The position numbers and the translations under genes are program-made. Below, piece after piece: positions 8,010 to 17,669 of a DNA stretch of 26,546 nucleotides (position 1 is its first letter; the number at the start of each line of letters is the position of its first letter). The stretch is from assembly GCA_014859225.1 (NCBI GenBank), contig JACUUP010000011.1, positions 1 through 26,546 on the forward strand, in the 5' to 3' direction. The notes below the pieces were generated by a model. It was not told the DNA's origin. It saw only the letters and a program-made list of their open reading frames with translations, and did not search any database. Source of the DNA: Candidatus Aerophobota bacterium. Lineage in GTDB: Bacteria > Aerophobota > Aerophobia > Aerophobales > B3-G15.

Positions 8010-8159
8010 TTACGATAAAAAGTATGATGGTAGCCACAAGGCTTGAGTATAATCCATCGTAGGACAGGCGTCTCGCCTGTCATTGTAAACCCAGGTAGCC
8101 GCAAGGCTTGAGAGCCTGTACAGATGGTCCCTTCATTTCACCTATATTTCTTATCGTAA
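8010..8159. repeat. Composite palindromic repeat element
   Basis: The gene-poor stretch 7838-8177 holds, besides the two promoters, a 150-bp structured block. Its ends are a perfect 9-bp inverted repeat, TTACGATAA (8010-8018) and TTATCGTAA (8151-8159). Inside are two direct copies of GGTAGCCRCAAGGCTTGAG (8029-8047 and 8094-8112, one mismatch). Between them is an 8-bp hairpin, GACAGGCG-TCT-CGCCTGTC (8063-8081). No open reading frame is supported. It looks like a non-autonomous dispersed repeat, but copy number in the genome is unknown. Confidence 0.6.
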
Positions 8160-8177
8160 CAGTCTGGAGGACTTACT

Positions 8178-8849
8178 ATGGAGCAGGATAATTACAATCA
8201 ATTAAAGGATAGAGCTCTTGGGTGGGGCATCTCGCTTTTTGGTGTGGCTTCTTTAGACAATTTAAAACAAAACATAGCAGGAATCTTGCCTGAAACCTTA
8301 CAGGACCTTTTTTTTGCAGTATCGCTGGGTGTTAGGTTATCTGATAAAATAATTGATGATATTAAAGGTAAGCCCACTCAGCTTTACCTGCACCACTACC
8401 GCCAGGTAAACTACCTTCTGGATAAAGTAGCTTTTCTCATTTCAAACTTTATTCAGGAACAGGGCTACCAGGCTCTTCCCATAGCAGCCTCTCAGGTGAT
8501 AGACTGGCAAAACCAGAAGGGTCATCTTTCCCATAAACATGTTGCCTGTGAGGCAGGACTTGGATGGATGGGAAAAAACAACCTCCTTGTCACTCCGAAA
8601 TGGGGAGCACGAGTAAGACTTGTAAGTATCCTCACCAATTTTCCTTTAGTCGTGGATAAAAAACTAAATGTTAACTGTGGCAGTTGCAAAAGATGTCTTA
8701 CGGTGTGTCCTGCTGGAGCAATAAGGGAAAAAAGGGAGGATTTTGACCATCTTGCCTGCTTTGAGCAGTTAAAACAATTTAAAAGAGAGTACAATATAGC
8801 TCACTATATTTGTGGCATCTGTGTAAAATCCTGCCGCCCGCTTAATTGA
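8178..8849 (+). CDS. Small QueG-related protein with two 4Fe-4S clusters
   Basis: This 223-residue cytosolic protein belongs to the epoxyqueuosine reductase-related group (COG1600-like) but is much shorter than QueG (over 300 residues). The N-terminal part has ALPIAASQVIDW and the motif SHKHVACEAGLGWMGKNNLLVTP (about residues 118-140), shared with QueG-type proteins. The C-terminus carries CGSCKRCLTVCPAGAI (C167, C170, C173, C177) and a second set with C194, C212, C215 and C219, enough for two 4Fe-4S clusters. The HEAT-like C-terminal domain of QueG that contacts tRNA is missing, so activity on queuosine tRNA is doubtful. The substrate is unknown. The start has GGAGG (8166-8170) 7 nt upstream. 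The gene is first in the transcript that continues into hisH. Confidence 0.75.
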   Translation: MEQDNYNQLKDRALGWGISLFGVASLDNLKQNIAGILPETLQDLFFAVSLGVRLSDKIIDDIKGKPTQLYLHHYRQVNYLLDKVAFLISNFIQEQGYQALPIAASQVIDWQNQKGHLSHKHVACEAGLGWMGKNNLLVTPKWGARVRLVSILTNFPLVVDKKLNVNCGSCKRCLTVCPAGAIREKREDFDHLACFEQLKQFKREYNIAHYICGICVKSCRPLN

Positions 8850-8905
8850 AATTTGAAGAAAAAAATATAAAATATAACCTTCAAGGGACGATAGATAAAA
8901 AATTA

Positions 8906-9541
8906 ATGAAAAGAATAAGTCCTACAATAGTTGTGATTGATTATGAAATGGGCAACCTTTTAAGTGTGCAAAAAGCCCTGCAAAAGATAGGTTGTCGGGT
9001 AAAGGTCACAGACAATCCTTCAGCAATTGAAAAAGCTACAGGGCTTGTTTTACCCGGAGTTGGCTCATTCAGGGATTGCATGACTAATCTTTCCAGAAAA
9101 GGTCTGGTGGATGCGGTATATAAGTTCATCCACTCAGGACATCCCTTCCTGGGAATATGTCTGGGGATGCAGATTTTATTTACAGAAAGCGAGGAGTTTG
9201 GCCGAAGTAGTGGTCTTGATATATTAAAGGGGAAGGTTGTCCCTTTTTGCAAAAAATCGGGATTGAAGGTTCCCCATGTAGGGTGGAACAGTATAAAAAT
9301 AAGAAGAGGAGCGCCTGCCTTAAAAGATATTCCTGATAACTCTTACTTTTATTTTGTCCACTCCTACTATGTGCTTCCGGAAGATAAAGATATCATCGCA
9401 ACTACAACTGAATACGGGGAAGAGTTTGTATCAAGCGTGTGGAAAGATAATGTATTTGCCTGTCAATTCCACCCGGAAAAATCCCAGAGGTTAGGTCTTG
9501 CTTTATTGAAAAATTTTAAAGAGACGGTTTATGCTGGCTAA
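8906..9541 (+). CDS. hisH: Imidazole glycerol phosphate synthase, glutaminase subunit HisH
   Basis: HisH releases ammonia from glutamine and passes it through the HisF barrel, where PRFAR becomes imidazole-glycerol phosphate and AICAR. With ATG 8906 the protein is 211 residues, the normal length. It starts [21 protein letters not shown], keeping the family's IDYxMGN. The catalytic triad is visible: C85 in GICLGMQ, and H189 and E191 in CQFHPEKS. The oxyanion strand PGVGSF is present. The frame is open to a TTG at 8846 that overlaps the preceding stop, but that extension has no family similarity. The ribosome binding site for ATG 8906 is weak. The gene overlaps hisF by 11 nt. No other histidine genes are in the window. 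Confidence 0.94.
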   Translation: MKRISPTIVVIDYEMGNLLSVQKALQKIGCRVKVTDNPSAIEKATGLVLPGVGSFRDCMTNLSRKGLVDAVYKFIHSGHPFLGICLGMQILFTESEEFGRSSGLDILKGKVVPFCKKSGLKVPHVGWNSIKIRRGAPALKDIPDNSYFYFVHSYYVLPEDKDIIATTTEYGEEFVSSVWKDNVFACQFHPEKSQRLGLALLKNFKETVYAG

Positions 9542-10286
9542 AAGAATAATTCCTTGCCTTGATGTAATGAGGGGAAAAGTTGTTAAAGGTATAAATTTTG
9601 TCAAGCTAAAAGATGCAGGAGACCCGCTAGAAAATGCCAGAATATACGAGGAAGAAGGTGCCGATGAGCTGGTTTTCCTGGATATAACTGCATCTTGTGA
9701 GAAAAGAGATATAATAATTGATGTTGTGGAGAGGACTGCAAGGGAAGTTTTCATCCCCTTAACCGTGGGAGGAGGCATAAGGAACCTTGAAGATATTCGC
9801 TCTCTTTTAAAAGCAGGAGCAGATAAAGTTTCCATAAATACAGCAGCAGTTAATGAGCCTTCTCTGGTAGAAAAAGCTTCAAGAAAGTTTGGCAGTCAGT
9901 GTATTGTTGTGGCAATTGATGCTAAGAGAAAAAACTCTAACTGGGAAGTTTACACCTACGGTGGAAGAATTCCAACGGGAATTGATGCTGTATGGTGGGC
10001 TAAAAAAGTGGTAGAGCTTGGAGCAGGAGAAATCCTTTTAACCAGTATGGACCGGGATGGAACAGAGGATGGTTACGATATTGCGCTCACTAAAAAAATA
10101 GTCAACTCAGTTGATGTGCCGGTTATAGCCTCGGGAGGTGCAGGCAGGCTTGAGGATGTATTACAAGTTTTTCAGGAAGCTAACGCTGATGCAGCCTTAG
10201 CTGCAAGCATATTCCACTATAAAAAATACAGCATACAAGAGACAAAAAAATATCTTGCCGAGAGAGGAATTACTGTTCGGCTTTAA
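9531..10286 (+). CDS. hisF: Imidazole glycerol phosphate synthase, cyclase subunit HisF
   Basis: HisF is the TIM-barrel half of the HisHF complex, forming imidazole-glycerol phosphate and AICAR. The 251-residue protein is collinear with canonical His[22 protein letters not shown] carries the catalytic aspartate at residue 11. It is followed by [33 protein letters not shown], and VVAIDAKR with the second catalytic aspartate near residue 130. [17 protein letters not shown] and [11 protein letters not shown] form the phosphate-binding loops. It overlaps hisH, which favours translational coupling. The close match to biosynthetic HisF argues against the HisHF-like pairs used for surface sugar modification. 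AICAR feeds purine synthesis, which suits the guaA and pur genes downstream. Confidence 0.97.
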   Translation: MLAKRIIPCLDVMRGKVVKGINFVKLKDAGDPLENARIYEEEGADELVFLDITASCEKRDIIIDVVERTAREVFIPLTVGGGIRNLEDIRSLLKAGADKVSINTAAVNEPSLVEKASRKFGSQCIVVAIDAKRKNSNWEVYTYGGRIPTGIDAVWWAKKVVELGAGEILLTSMDRDGTEDGYDIALTKKIVNSVDVPVIASGGAGRLEDVLQVFQEANADAALAASIFHYKKYSIQETKKYLAERGITVRL

Positions 10287-10298
10287 AAGGTGAGCACA

Positions 10299-11855
10299 GT
10301 GTCTGAAGAAAGATTTCGCGGTGAGCTAATCGCTGTTCTTGATTTTGGCTCTCAATATAACCAGCTCATAATGAGAAGAGTGAGGGGAAGCAGGGTTTAC
10401 TGTGAACTGTTCCCCTACAATGTCCCTGTTTCCTCGCTCAAAAAATTAAAATTGAAAGGAATTATTCTTTCTGGTGGACCGGCAAGTGTTTTTGAGAAAA
10501 ATGCTCCCCTCCCCTCTCCTGAAATCTTCAAGATGGGTGTTCCTGTCCTTGGTATTTGCTATGGAATGCAGGTAATGGTTCATCTTATGGGGGGGGAAGT
10601 TGCCCCAGCTAAAAAAAGAGAATATGGAGCAAGTGAGCTTTTAGTGGATAAAGCAGGAGAGCTTTTCTATCAACTACCCCCAAAACTTATTGTATGGATG
10701 AGCCATGGAGATAAGGTAGTTAAACTTCCCTCAGGATTTGAAGGGATAGCTCACACAAAAAACTCTCTCTTTGCCGCTATACAGGATAGAAAAAGAAAAT
10801 TTTACGGAGTCCAGTTTCATCCTGAAGTTTCACACACTCCCGAGGGAGAGGAGATAATTCAAAATTTTATCTTCCAGGTATGCGCATGTTCAGGAAACTG
10901 GACTATGAGCTCCTTCATAGAGCACTCCATAAACAAAATAAGAAAAGAGGTTGACAGGGGAAGGGTAATCTGTGCTTTAAGTGGTGGAGTTGACTCTTCA
11001 GTAACAGCTATGTTAATTCACAGAGCAATCGGTAAAAGAATTATTTGTATTTTTGTTAACAATGGTCTTTTAAGAGAAGCAGAAGCGGAGAAAGTTTTAA
11101 GCACCTTCAAAGACCACTTTCATCTTAATGTCCGGTATGTAGATGCTGAGGAAAGATTTCTTAAAAGATTAAAAGGAGTAAAGGACCCTGAGAAGAAAAG
11201 GAAAATTATCGGAGAAACATTTATCCAGGTATTCACTGAGGAAGCTAAAAAACTTGGAAAAATTGACTTTTTGGCTCAGGGGACGCTTTACCCTGATGTT
11301 ATTGAGTCTCGCTCAACCAGAGGGGGACCTTCCATCACTATTAAGTCCCACCATAATGTGGGGGGGCTTCCTTCCTCAATGAAACTAAAACTTCTTGAAC
11401 CTTTGAAGGAGCTTTTCAAAGATGAGGTTAGAATGGTGGGAAGAGAATTGGGTCTTCCTGAAAGGATAGTGAATCGTCAACCTTTTCCCGGACCAGGCCT
11501 TGCTGTTAGAATTTTAGGCGAGGTTAACCGCAGAAGGCTAAATATCCTTCGTCAGGCTGACAGCATTGTTGAGGAGGAGATGGAAAAATATGAAGGCATA
11601 TCCCGGATATGGCAGTCTTTCCCCGTGCTTATTCCCGTGAAAAGTGTTGGAGTGATGGGGGATTCCCGAACATACGAGTGGACAGTTGTTTTAAGGGCAG
11701 TTACAAGTCGGGACGGAATGACTGCAGATTGGGTAAGACTCCCCTATGACCTTCTGGACAGGATATCCCGTCATATTATCAACGAGGTAAAAGGGGTAAA
11801 CAGGGTGGTCTACGACATAAGCTCTAAACCCCCCGCCACCATAGAATGGGAATAA
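10299..11855 (+). CDS. guaA: GMP synthase (glutamine-hydrolysing)
   Basis: GuaA converts XMP to GMP using ATP and glutamine. The 518-residue protein has an N-terminal class I glutaminase ([12 protein letters not shown], nucleophile in GICYGMQ near residue 87, [11 protein letters not shown]). It then has an ATP pyrophosphatase domain with the PP-loop [11 protein letters not shown]. The C-terminal dimerisation domain contains [17 protein letters not shown] and ends in the invariant [11 protein letters not shown] chose GTG 10299 because AGGTGA precedes it by 5 nt. GTG 10290 is in frame but overlaps that site. It follows hisF by about a dozen bases and is probably in the same transcript. A palindromic element lies directly behind its stop. 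Confidence 0.97.
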   Translation: MSEERFRGELIAVLDFGSQYNQLIMRRVRGSRVYCELFPYNVPVSSLKKLKLKGIILSGGPASVFEKNAPLPSPEIFKMGVPVLGICYGMQVMVHLMGGEVAPAKKREYGASELLVDKAGELFYQLPPKLIVWMSHGDKVVKLPSGFEGIAHTKNSLFAAIQDRKRKFYGVQFHPEVSHTPEGEEIIQNFIFQVCACSGNWTMSSFIEHSINKIRKEVDRGRVICALSGGVDSSVTAMLIHRAIGKRIICIFVNNGLLREAEAEKVLSTFKDHFHLNVRYVDAEERFLKRLKGVKDPEKKRKIIGETFIQVFTEEAKKLGKIDFLAQGTLYPDVIESRSTRGGPSITIKSHHNVGGLPSSMKLKLLEPLKELFKDEVRMVGRELGLPERIVNRQPFPGPGLAVRILGEVNRRRLNILRQADSIVEEEMEKYEGISRIWQSFPVLIPVKSVGVMGDSRTYEWTVVLRAVTSRDGMTADWVRLPYDLLDRISRHIINEVKGVNRVVYDISSKPPATIEWE

Positions 11856-11858
11856 GAG

Positions 11859-11951
11859 GGGGTCAGGTCTTGCAATATAACATTTGGATATTCATGTAGT
11901 TTATGTAGTAGATTGAAACTAAGTAGATGTGATATTGCAAGACCTGACCCC
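11859..11951. repeat. 93-bp palindromic element with perfect 20-bp inverted repeats
   Basis: GGGGTCAGGTCTTGCAATAT (11859-11878) is repeated in perfect inverse at 11932-11951, enclosing a 53-bp AT-rich core. The core itself holds a smaller TAGTTT/AAACTA inverted repeat. It begins 4 nt after the guaA stop and ends about 20 nt before purS. There is no coding capacity. The arms resemble the REP-type palindromes mobilised by REP-associated tyrosine transposases (IS200-like), as far as I recall; no such transposase is in the window. In RNA it would form a very stable stem that could reduce read-through or protect 3' ends. Confidence 0.8.
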
Positions 11952-11970
11952 TTGAATCGAGGAAATATAA

Positions 11971-12222
11971 ATGTTCAAGGTTAAAATTTATATTAATCTA
12001 AAAGAAGGTGTAGCTGACCCTCAGGGAGCGACAATAAAACACGCCCTGGATTCAATTGGTTATCAAAAGATAGGTAAGGTGAAAACAGGAAAATATCTAC
12101 AGTTAGAACTTGACATGCATGATAAGAATAAAGCAAGAGAACAAATTGAGGATATGTGCCAGAAAATTCTGGTAAATCCAGTCATTGAAAATTATGAATA
12201 TCAAATTGAGGAGATTAAATGA
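11971..12222 (+). CDS. purS: Phosphoribosylformylglycinamidine synthase subunit PurS
   Basis: PurS is the small structural subunit that bridges PurL and PurQ in the three-part FGAM synthase. The 83-residue protein has the PurS pattern: a beta-strand start [24 protein letters not shown], then [18 protein letters not shown], and a [17 protein letters not shown] end. A GAGGAA site precedes the ATG by about 6 nt. Its TGA overlaps the ATG of purQ by 4 nt. Having purS together with a PurL of 743 residues shows the multi-subunit form typical of Gram-positive bacteria, archaea and many deep lineages, rather than the fused large PurL. Confidence 0.95.
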   Translation: MFKVKIYINLKEGVADPQGATIKHALDSIGYQKIGKVKTGKYLQLELDMHDKNKAREQIEDMCQKILVNPVIENYEYQIEEIK

Positions 12223-12920
12223 GGTTTGGAGTGATTATGTTTCCTGGCTCTAACTGTGACTATGACTGCTGGTGGGCAATAAAAGAGGTTACAGGAGAAG
12301 AGGTTGATTTTATCTGGCACAAGGAGGAAAATATTACGGGCTTTGACTGTATTGTTCTTCCCGGGGGATTTTCCTATGGGGACTACCTTCGCACCGGTGC
12401 TATTGCCCGCTTTAGTCCGATTATGAAAAAGGTTAAAGAATTTGCTGAAAGAGGAGGGCTTGTTGTTGGCATATGTAACGGTTTCCAAATCCTGCTTGAA
12501 GCAGGCTTTTTGCCAGGTGCAATGAGAAAAAACAAGCATCTTTTATTTATATGCAAATACATCCATCTGCGCGTGGAAAACCCCCACACAGCTTTTACTA
12601 ATCTTTGCAAAAAAGGGCAGATATTGCGTATCCCTATCGCCCACTTTGAGGGAAACTACTATGCCACCCCGGATACACTGTCAACCCTACAAAAAAAGAG
12701 TCAGATAATTTTTCGCTACTGCAACAAAGAAGGAGAAATAACTGATGAGGTTAATCCCAACGGTTCCCTTGATGCAATTGCCGGGGTATGCAACGAAAGA
12801 GGAAATATCCTGGGAATGATGCCTCACCCTGAGCGCTCCTGTGAATCTATCCTTGGCTCTGAGGATGGAAAACTTATCTGGAAATCCATAGTAACCTCAC
12901 TAAAAAGAATAAAAAAGTAG
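12219..12920 (+). CDS. purQ: Phosphoribosylformylglycinamidine synthase subunit PurQ (glutaminase)
   Basis: PurQ supplies ammonia from glutamine to PurL for the FGAR to FGAM step of purine synthesis. The 233-residue class I amidotransferase shows [13 protein letters not shown] at the N-terminus and [19 protein letters not shown]. The nucleophile is C86 in [14 protein letters not shown], and the closing His-Glu pair is in [24 protein letters not shown] and [11 protein letters not shown] are also family-typical. The ATG overlaps the purS stop (ATGA), so the two are translationally coupled. purL follows after 26 nt. Confidence 0.97.
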   Translation: MRFGVIMFPGSNCDYDCWWAIKEVTGEEVDFIWHKEENITGFDCIVLPGGFSYGDYLRTGAIARFSPIMKKVKEFAERGGLVVGICNGFQILLEAGFLPGAMRKNKHLLFICKYIHLRVENPHTAFTNLCKKGQILRIPIAHFEGNYYATPDTLSTLQKKSQIIFRYCNKEGEITDEVNPNGSLDAIAGVCNERGNILGMMPHPERSCESILGSEDGKLIWKSIVTSLKRIKK

Positions 12921-12946
12921 CCTAATTGAAAAGGGAGTAGAAAAAG

Positions 12947-15178
12947 ATGAAAGAACCAGTTAAAATAGATAAAGACTTAATAAAAGTTCATGGATTAACA
13001 GATGAGGAATATGAAAAAATAAAAGAGGTCCTGGGAAGGGAACCCAATTTTACCGAACTTGGAATTTTCTCGGTGATGTGGAGTGAGCACTGCAGTTATA
13101 AAAGTTCAAAACCCGTGCTCAGGAAATTTCCCACCCAGGGCGACAACATTCTCGTCCGGGCAGGAGAGGAAAACGCAGGAGCAGCTGACATAGGAGATGG
13201 TTTTGCTGCAGTTTTCAAGATGGAATCACACAACCATCCTTCCGCCATTGAACCTTTTCAGGGAGCAGCAACCGGTGCGGGAGGAATTATAAGGGATATA
13301 TTCACCATGGGAGCACGCCCCATCGCACTTATGGATTCTTTGCGATTCGGCTGCCTGAGTGATGCTCGCTCCCGCTACCTTCTAAAAGGAGTGGTGGGAG
13401 GAGTTGCTTTTTACGGGAATTGCATCGGCATTCCCACTGTGGGAGGAGAAACTTTTTTTGATAAAACATACCAGGGAAATCCTTTAGTCAATGTTCTTTG
13501 TCTTGGAATAGTTAAAAAGGATAAAATTGTTAAAGCGCAGGCAAAAGGAGAGGGAAATACCATTTTTTATGTGGGCTCCTCAACGGGAAGAGATGGACTT
13601 GGAGGCGCAAGTTTTGCCTCAAGAGAGCTTACGGATGAATCTCATGAAGATAGACCAGCTGTTCAGATATGCGACCCATTTATGGAAAAGCTCCTCCTTG
13701 AGGCAACCCTGGAGCTTATAGAAAGTGCAGTCGTAGTAGGAATGCAGGATATGGGTGCAGCAGGGCTCACCTCTTCTACCGTGGAAACAGCATCCAGGGG
13801 AAACTCCGGAATAGAGATAGACATATCCCTTGTCCCGAGAAGAGAGGAAGGAATGATTCCCTATGAGGTAATGCTCTCTGAATCTCAGGAAAGAATGCTG
13901 GTTATAGTTAAAAAAGGTAAGGAAGAGGAGGCTAAGAAAATTTTTGAAAAATGGGACCTGCATGCTGCTCCCATTGGCAGGGTAACTTCAGGTAATAGTT
14001 TCCTGGTAAAAGATGGAGGAAAAATCGCAGCAGAGATTCCAGTTAAAGCTTTAACAACTGATGCGCCAGTTTACCTAAGAGAAAAAACAAAACCAGAATA
14101 CCTTGATGGGGTAAGAAACCTTGATTTATCAGATGTGCCATTACCCGAAGATTTAAACAGCATTTTTTTAAAAATGCTATCTTCCCCCAATATCGTTAGC
14201 AAATCCTGGGTCTTTGAGCAATACGACCATATGGTTGGAACAAATACCATCCTTTTGCCCGGCGCAGATGCTGCGGTAGTTAGAATGAAAGGAACAAAGA
14301 AGGCTCTTGCTTTAAGCTGCGATGGAAATGGACGCTACTGCTATCTTGACCCTTATGAAGGCGGAAAAATTGCAGTTGCTGAGGCTGCACGTAATGTGGT
14401 TTGCGTTGGGGCAAAACCTTTAGCCATTACCAACTGTCTTAATTTTGGCACCCCCACCGACCCTGAGATTTTCTGGCAATTCAGCCGGTGTGTGGAAGGA
14501 ATGGCTGAAGCCTGCAAAGAACTGAAAACCCCGGTTACCGGAGGAAATGTTAGCTTTTACAACGAAAATCCTCAAGGAGCAGTTGACCCTACACCAGTTG
14601 TGGGAATGCTTGGTTTGATTGAAGATATAGATTATCTTTGCACTCCCTGGTTTAAAAAGGAGGGAGATTTAGTTTGTCTCCTGGGAGAGGGAGAAAAAAG
14701 CCTGGGAGGAAGTGAGTATCTTTATCATGTCCATAATTTAAAAAAGGGCCAACCCCCGAAACTTAACCTTCATTTAGAAAAAGCGTTACAGAAAACTTGC
14801 CTTGAGGCTATAAAGAAGGGTTTAATTAATTCAGCTCATGATGTATCAGATGGCGGCTTGGCCATCACCCTTGCAGAATGCTGCATTTTAAACGAAGAAA
14901 ATCTCATGGGCGCAGATATAAATTTAAAAGAGAGCGAAAGAGAAGATGTTATCCTTTTTGGTGAAGCCGAGTCACAGATAATTATCTCCTGTTCTTCTTC
15001 AAATTTAAATAAGCTAAAAAAAATAGTGAGGGAAAATAAAGTAACTCTTAAAGTTTTGGGCAGGGTGGGTGGAGAAAAACTTACCATTAAAAAGGAAGAA
15101 AAACCCCTCATCTCCCAAAGCATCCAGGAACTTTATACCACCTGGAAAAACAGCCTTTCCAGCTACTTTGAGATGTAA
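12947..15178 (+). CDS. purL: Phosphoribosylformylglycinamidine synthase subunit PurL
   Basis: PurL is the ATP-dependent synthetase subunit that forms FGAM using ammonia delivered by PurQ. The 743-residue length is that of the small PurL form. Visible motifs are [16 protein letters not shown] near residue 50, [28 protein letters not shown] (about 92-119), and [29 protein letters not shown] and [30 protein letters not shown] follow, with a late GGNVSFYNE and [11 protein letters not shown]. These are the paired AIR-synthase-like repeats of the family. GGGAG lies just upstream of the ATG. It is the last + strand gene and converges on the - strand transporter 32 nt away. No convincing terminator lies between them. 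Confidence 0.97.
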   Translation: MKEPVKIDKDLIKVHGLTDEEYEKIKEVLGREPNFTELGIFSVMWSEHCSYKSSKPVLRKFPTQGDNILVRAGEENAGAADIGDGFAAVFKMESHNHPSAIEPFQGAATGAGGIIRDIFTMGARPIALMDSLRFGCLSDARSRYLLKGVVGGVAFYGNCIGIPTVGGETFFDKTYQGNPLVNVLCLGIVKKDKIVKAQAKGEGNTIFYVGSSTGRDGLGGASFASRELTDESHEDRPAVQICDPFMEKLLLEATLELIESAVVVGMQDMGAAGLTSSTVETASRGNSGIEIDISLVPRREEGMIPYEVMLSESQERMLVIVKKGKEEEAKKIFEKWDLHAAPIGRVTSGNSFLVKDGGKIAAEIPVKALTTDAPVYLREKTKPEYLDGVRNLDLSDVPLPEDLNSIFLKMLSSPNIVSKSWVFEQYDHMVGTNTILLPGADAAVVRMKGTKKALALSCDGNGRYCYLDPYEGGKIAVAEAARNVVCVGAKPLAITNCLNFGTPTDPEIFWQFSRCVEGMAEACKELKTPVTGGNVSFYNENPQGAVDPTPVVGMLGLIEDIDYLCTPWFKKEGDLVCLLGEGEKSLGGSEYLYHVHNLKKGQPPKLNLHLEKALQKTCLEAIKKGLINSAHDVSDGGLAITLAECCILNEENLMGADINLKESEREDVILFGEAESQIIISCSSSNLNKLKKIVRENKVTLKVLGRVGGEKLTIKKEEKPLISQSIQELYTTWKNSLSSYFEM

Positions 15179-15210
15179 CAAAGAGCTTCTTTTGATTAGT
15201 GAATAAGACT

Positions 15211-16359
15211 TCAAAGCCTGGTTGAATGGCCATAACGCACACTGACCAGAATCTGAGCTATCATGCCTGTTCCCACCACTAAAGCAGCCATGAGGTAGGG
15301 AGCTCTCAGAGAAAAATTTTGGGCAACTATCCCTCCTACCAATGGACCAAGAAGGGCTCCCACTCCAAGTATAGTCTCATGAATTGCTGCACGGGGACCT
15401 TTCTGCAAAGGACTGTTTACACTGTAAAAAAGACTGGATGTGTGAGTCATCCCTGTTCCCAGTCCCATACAAACAAAAGCAGGAAAAAATAAAGCGAGAG
15501 AGCTACTCATTAAAATTATCACAAGGCCAGTAAGGGCAAGAGCTTGAAAAAGAATAAGAGGAAATATAGTATAATGCCAGCTATGGACTTTTCCCAATCC
15601 ATAAAAAGTTAGAGTCTGGGAAAGAAAGAGACTAAACATCAAAAAACCAAGAAAAGAAGGAGATATCCCCAAGCTTGTCCCTAATTTAGGAAAAATGTAT
15701 CTAATTATTCCCAGAGAAAACCACAAGGTAAAATTAGCCAGTCTGGAAAGATTGGTATAGAGAGGAAGATGGGGGGAGAAGTCTTTTAGAAGTGGTTCAA
15801 CTGTTGTGGATAAGGTTACTTTTGGACCTCGCCACAGAAAAATAAAAAAACCGCATAAACTTACAAAAAGAGTGAAATAAAAGGGAAGCTTCATGGCTAC
15901 CCCAAATAAAACTCCTCCTACAAGAGGACCTAAAGTTTGTCCTGTGCTCCAGGAAACATTAAAGGCTCCCATCCTCCGGGCGAGGGGTCTTTTGCTCTTT
16001 ATCTCAGCAATCCATGCCTCCAAGGTAGGCCAGAACATAGCCGCTGCTACACCTGTTATGGCCATAGATATATAAAGCTGATATATTCTAAAAGTCAGGC
16101 ACAAAACTAAAGAGGATAGTATATAGAAAAATAATCCGAAGATAAGAAGATTTTTCCTTTGATATCTCTCAGATAATTTCCCAAAAATAAAACATAAAGA
16201 CACAAATACAGCTCCCGGGACAAATCCTAAAAATCCCAGGGTTACTGAGGATGCACCTAAAAATATGGCAAGAAGGGGAACAGATATCATAACAGTTCCC
16301 ATAACCATATCAGCAAGAAAAGGTATAAAGTATAAAATAATAGAGCCCCTTTTATTCAT
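15211..16359 (-). CDS. Major facilitator superfamily transporter
   Basis: A 382-residue integral membrane protein with about 12 hydrophobic segments, consistent with one MFS unit. The loop after the second segment (FGKLSERYQRKNLLIFGLF, about residues 60-78) matches MFS motif A. A second recognisable loop is MGAFNVSWSTGQTLGPLVGG before the fifth or sixth segment, the proton-antiporter type motif. I start it at ATG 16359 because AAGGA precedes it by 6 nt; an ATG five codons upstream is possible. The sequence is closest in style to efflux permeases, but no substrate can be read from it. It ends the long - strand gene series, about 100 bp after the DUF401 gene, a gap in which I see no convincing promoter. 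Confidence 0.85.
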   Translation of the reverse strand: MNKRGSIILYFIPFLADMVMGTVMISVPLLAIFLGASSVTLGFLGFVPGAVFVSLCFIFGKLSERYQRKNLLIFGLFFYILSSLVLCLTFRIYQLYISMAITGVAAAMFWPTLEAWIAEIKSKRPLARRMGAFNVSWSTGQTLGPLVGGVLFGVAMKLPFYFTLFVSLCGFFIFLWRGPKVTLSTTVEPLLKDFSPHLPLYTNLSRLANFTLWFSLGIIRYIFPKLGTSLGISPSFLGFLMFSLFLSQTLTFYGLGKVHSWHYTIFPLILFQALALTGLVIILMSSSLALFFPAFVCMGLGTGMTHTSSLFYSVNSPLQKGPRAAIHETILGVGALLGPLVGGIVAQNFSLRAPYLMAALVVGTGMIAQILVSVRYGHSTRL

Positions 16360-16463
16360 CCTGTGTCCTTGCATTTTTAACCTATATTAGATTTTTTAAT
16401 ACTGTATAAAATCCTGGACAAAAGGTAAGCTCGTTGCATGGCTTTTCCTTATATTTTAAATAC

Positions 16464-17669
16464 TCATCCAAAAAACCCATGCAAAAATACAATTACAAAA
16501 GAGGCTGCAGCAACAAAGAAAACAGGTAAAATAATCAATTTATACACTCTGGAAAAATCAGCTTTGAAATATGCTGTAGTGGTAACAAGACAAAGATGCA
16601 AAGGTGAAAGAAGGTAGCCGCATACCCCGCCTGTATAAACTAACATTGCATAATAAAGATTGGGATTATCTATTCCAATAATAGGTAAAAAAAGGGGCAG
16701 GGTAATGGGTATAGAAGCCATACTGAGGCCGGTTAAAATTCCTGCCACGAAAGGTATAGAAAACAAAGTAACAAGAGGGGATATCCCTATACGCTTAAAT
16801 AGTTCTGCAACTATGGGGAGAACACCGGAGGTTATCAGAATTCTTTTAAATACCATTACTGATATTATTAAAAGGATTATTCTCCAGGATAGGCTATTTT
16901 TAATGATAAATGGTATTCTTTTCTTACTTATTTTTGTCGTTAAGAAGGCAAAAATCAAAATTATGAACAAAGATAATATGAGCTCTATATTAAGCACAAG
17001 GACAAGCATGATTATAGCAAAGATGGGCCACAGATGAAAAAAAAACATGTAAGCGTCCTTCTTGCGAGCGTTCTTGGTAAGCTTATTTTTCTTTTCCACT
17101 AAAGCTTTTGCATGGGGAACTTTTCTTAAACCAAATATATATCCAACAGCAAGGGCAACTACCATTAATGGCAACTGGGTAAATATTAATTTGTGAATGC
17201 TTATGTTTAAAATGCTGGACGCTAAAATAAGCCCAGGATATATTGGCCATGAAAATTCCCAGGGATGGCGGAACCAGTAATTGAGAAAAGTTTTGATTTC
17301 TGCGTTTAATTGCATTCTATTTCCCGCCTCTTCAACCATAGGAGCCGAAAGCATCGCTCCTGCCGGCACAGGAAGAAGTCCCATTAGAACTGAGGGAGCA
17401 ATAAGTGTCAGTCGTTTATTTTTAATAAAAGATTCCATTGAGAAGTTAATCTTTTGTAGAATACCACCCTCCCGTAAAATATTGCCAAGTATTCCAATAA
17501 GGATAATGATACCTACCACATTAACTGTAGCAGAATCAATGCTGGCAAATAGAAAATTTTCCAAAATTTGGAAAATAGACATTTTAGAAAAAATTCCAAT
17601 GAGCATAGAGGCAATAAGTATCAATAAACCAAGGTCTAATTTTTTTCTCATGGTTTGTAAAAAAATCAA
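16464..17669 (-). CDS. DUF401 family membrane protein
   Basis: A very hydrophobic protein of about 400 residues with some ten membrane segments. It carries the DUF401 signatures LLPVPAGAMLSAPMVEEAG (about residues 96-114), FLNYWFRHPWEFSWPIYPGLILASS (about 127-151), and late GYLLSPLHLCLVTTTAYF. The family is widespread in bacteria and archaea and is related to ion and organic-anion permeases, but its substrate is not established. The TTG at 17669 overlaps the yraN stop by 4 nt (TTGA), suggesting coupling. ATG 17651, six codons later, is the other candidate, and neither has a clear ribosome binding site. The N-terminal membrane segment typical of the family seems shortened. Confidence 0.85.
   Translation of the reverse strand: MIFLQTMRKKLDLGLLILIASMLIGIFSKMSIFQILENFLFASIDSATVNVVGIIILIGILGNILREGGILQKINFSMESFIKNKRLTLIAPSVLMGLLPVPAGAMLSAPMVEEAGNRMQLNAEIKTFLNYWFRHPWEFSWPIYPGLILASSILNISIHKLIFTQLPLMVVALAVGYIFGLRKVPHAKALVEKKNKLTKNARKKDAYMFFFHLWPIFAIIMLVLVLNIELILSLFIILIFAFLTTKISKKRIPFIIKNSLSWRIILLIISVMVFKRILITSGVLPIVAELFKRIGISPLVTLFSIPFVAGILTGLSMASIPITLPLFLPIIGIDNPNLYYAMLVYTGGVCGYLLSPLHLCLVTTTAYFKADFSRVYKLIILPVFFVAAASFVIVFLHGFFG

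Noticed and set aside
8846-8905. Extension of hisH to a TTG overlapping the preceding stop
   Set aside because: The added 20 residues have no family similarity, and ATG 8906 gives the normal HisH length.
15179-15210. Bidirectional terminator between purL and the MFS gene
   Set aside because: Only a 5-bp AT-rich stem (AAAGA/TCTTT) is present, too weak to call.
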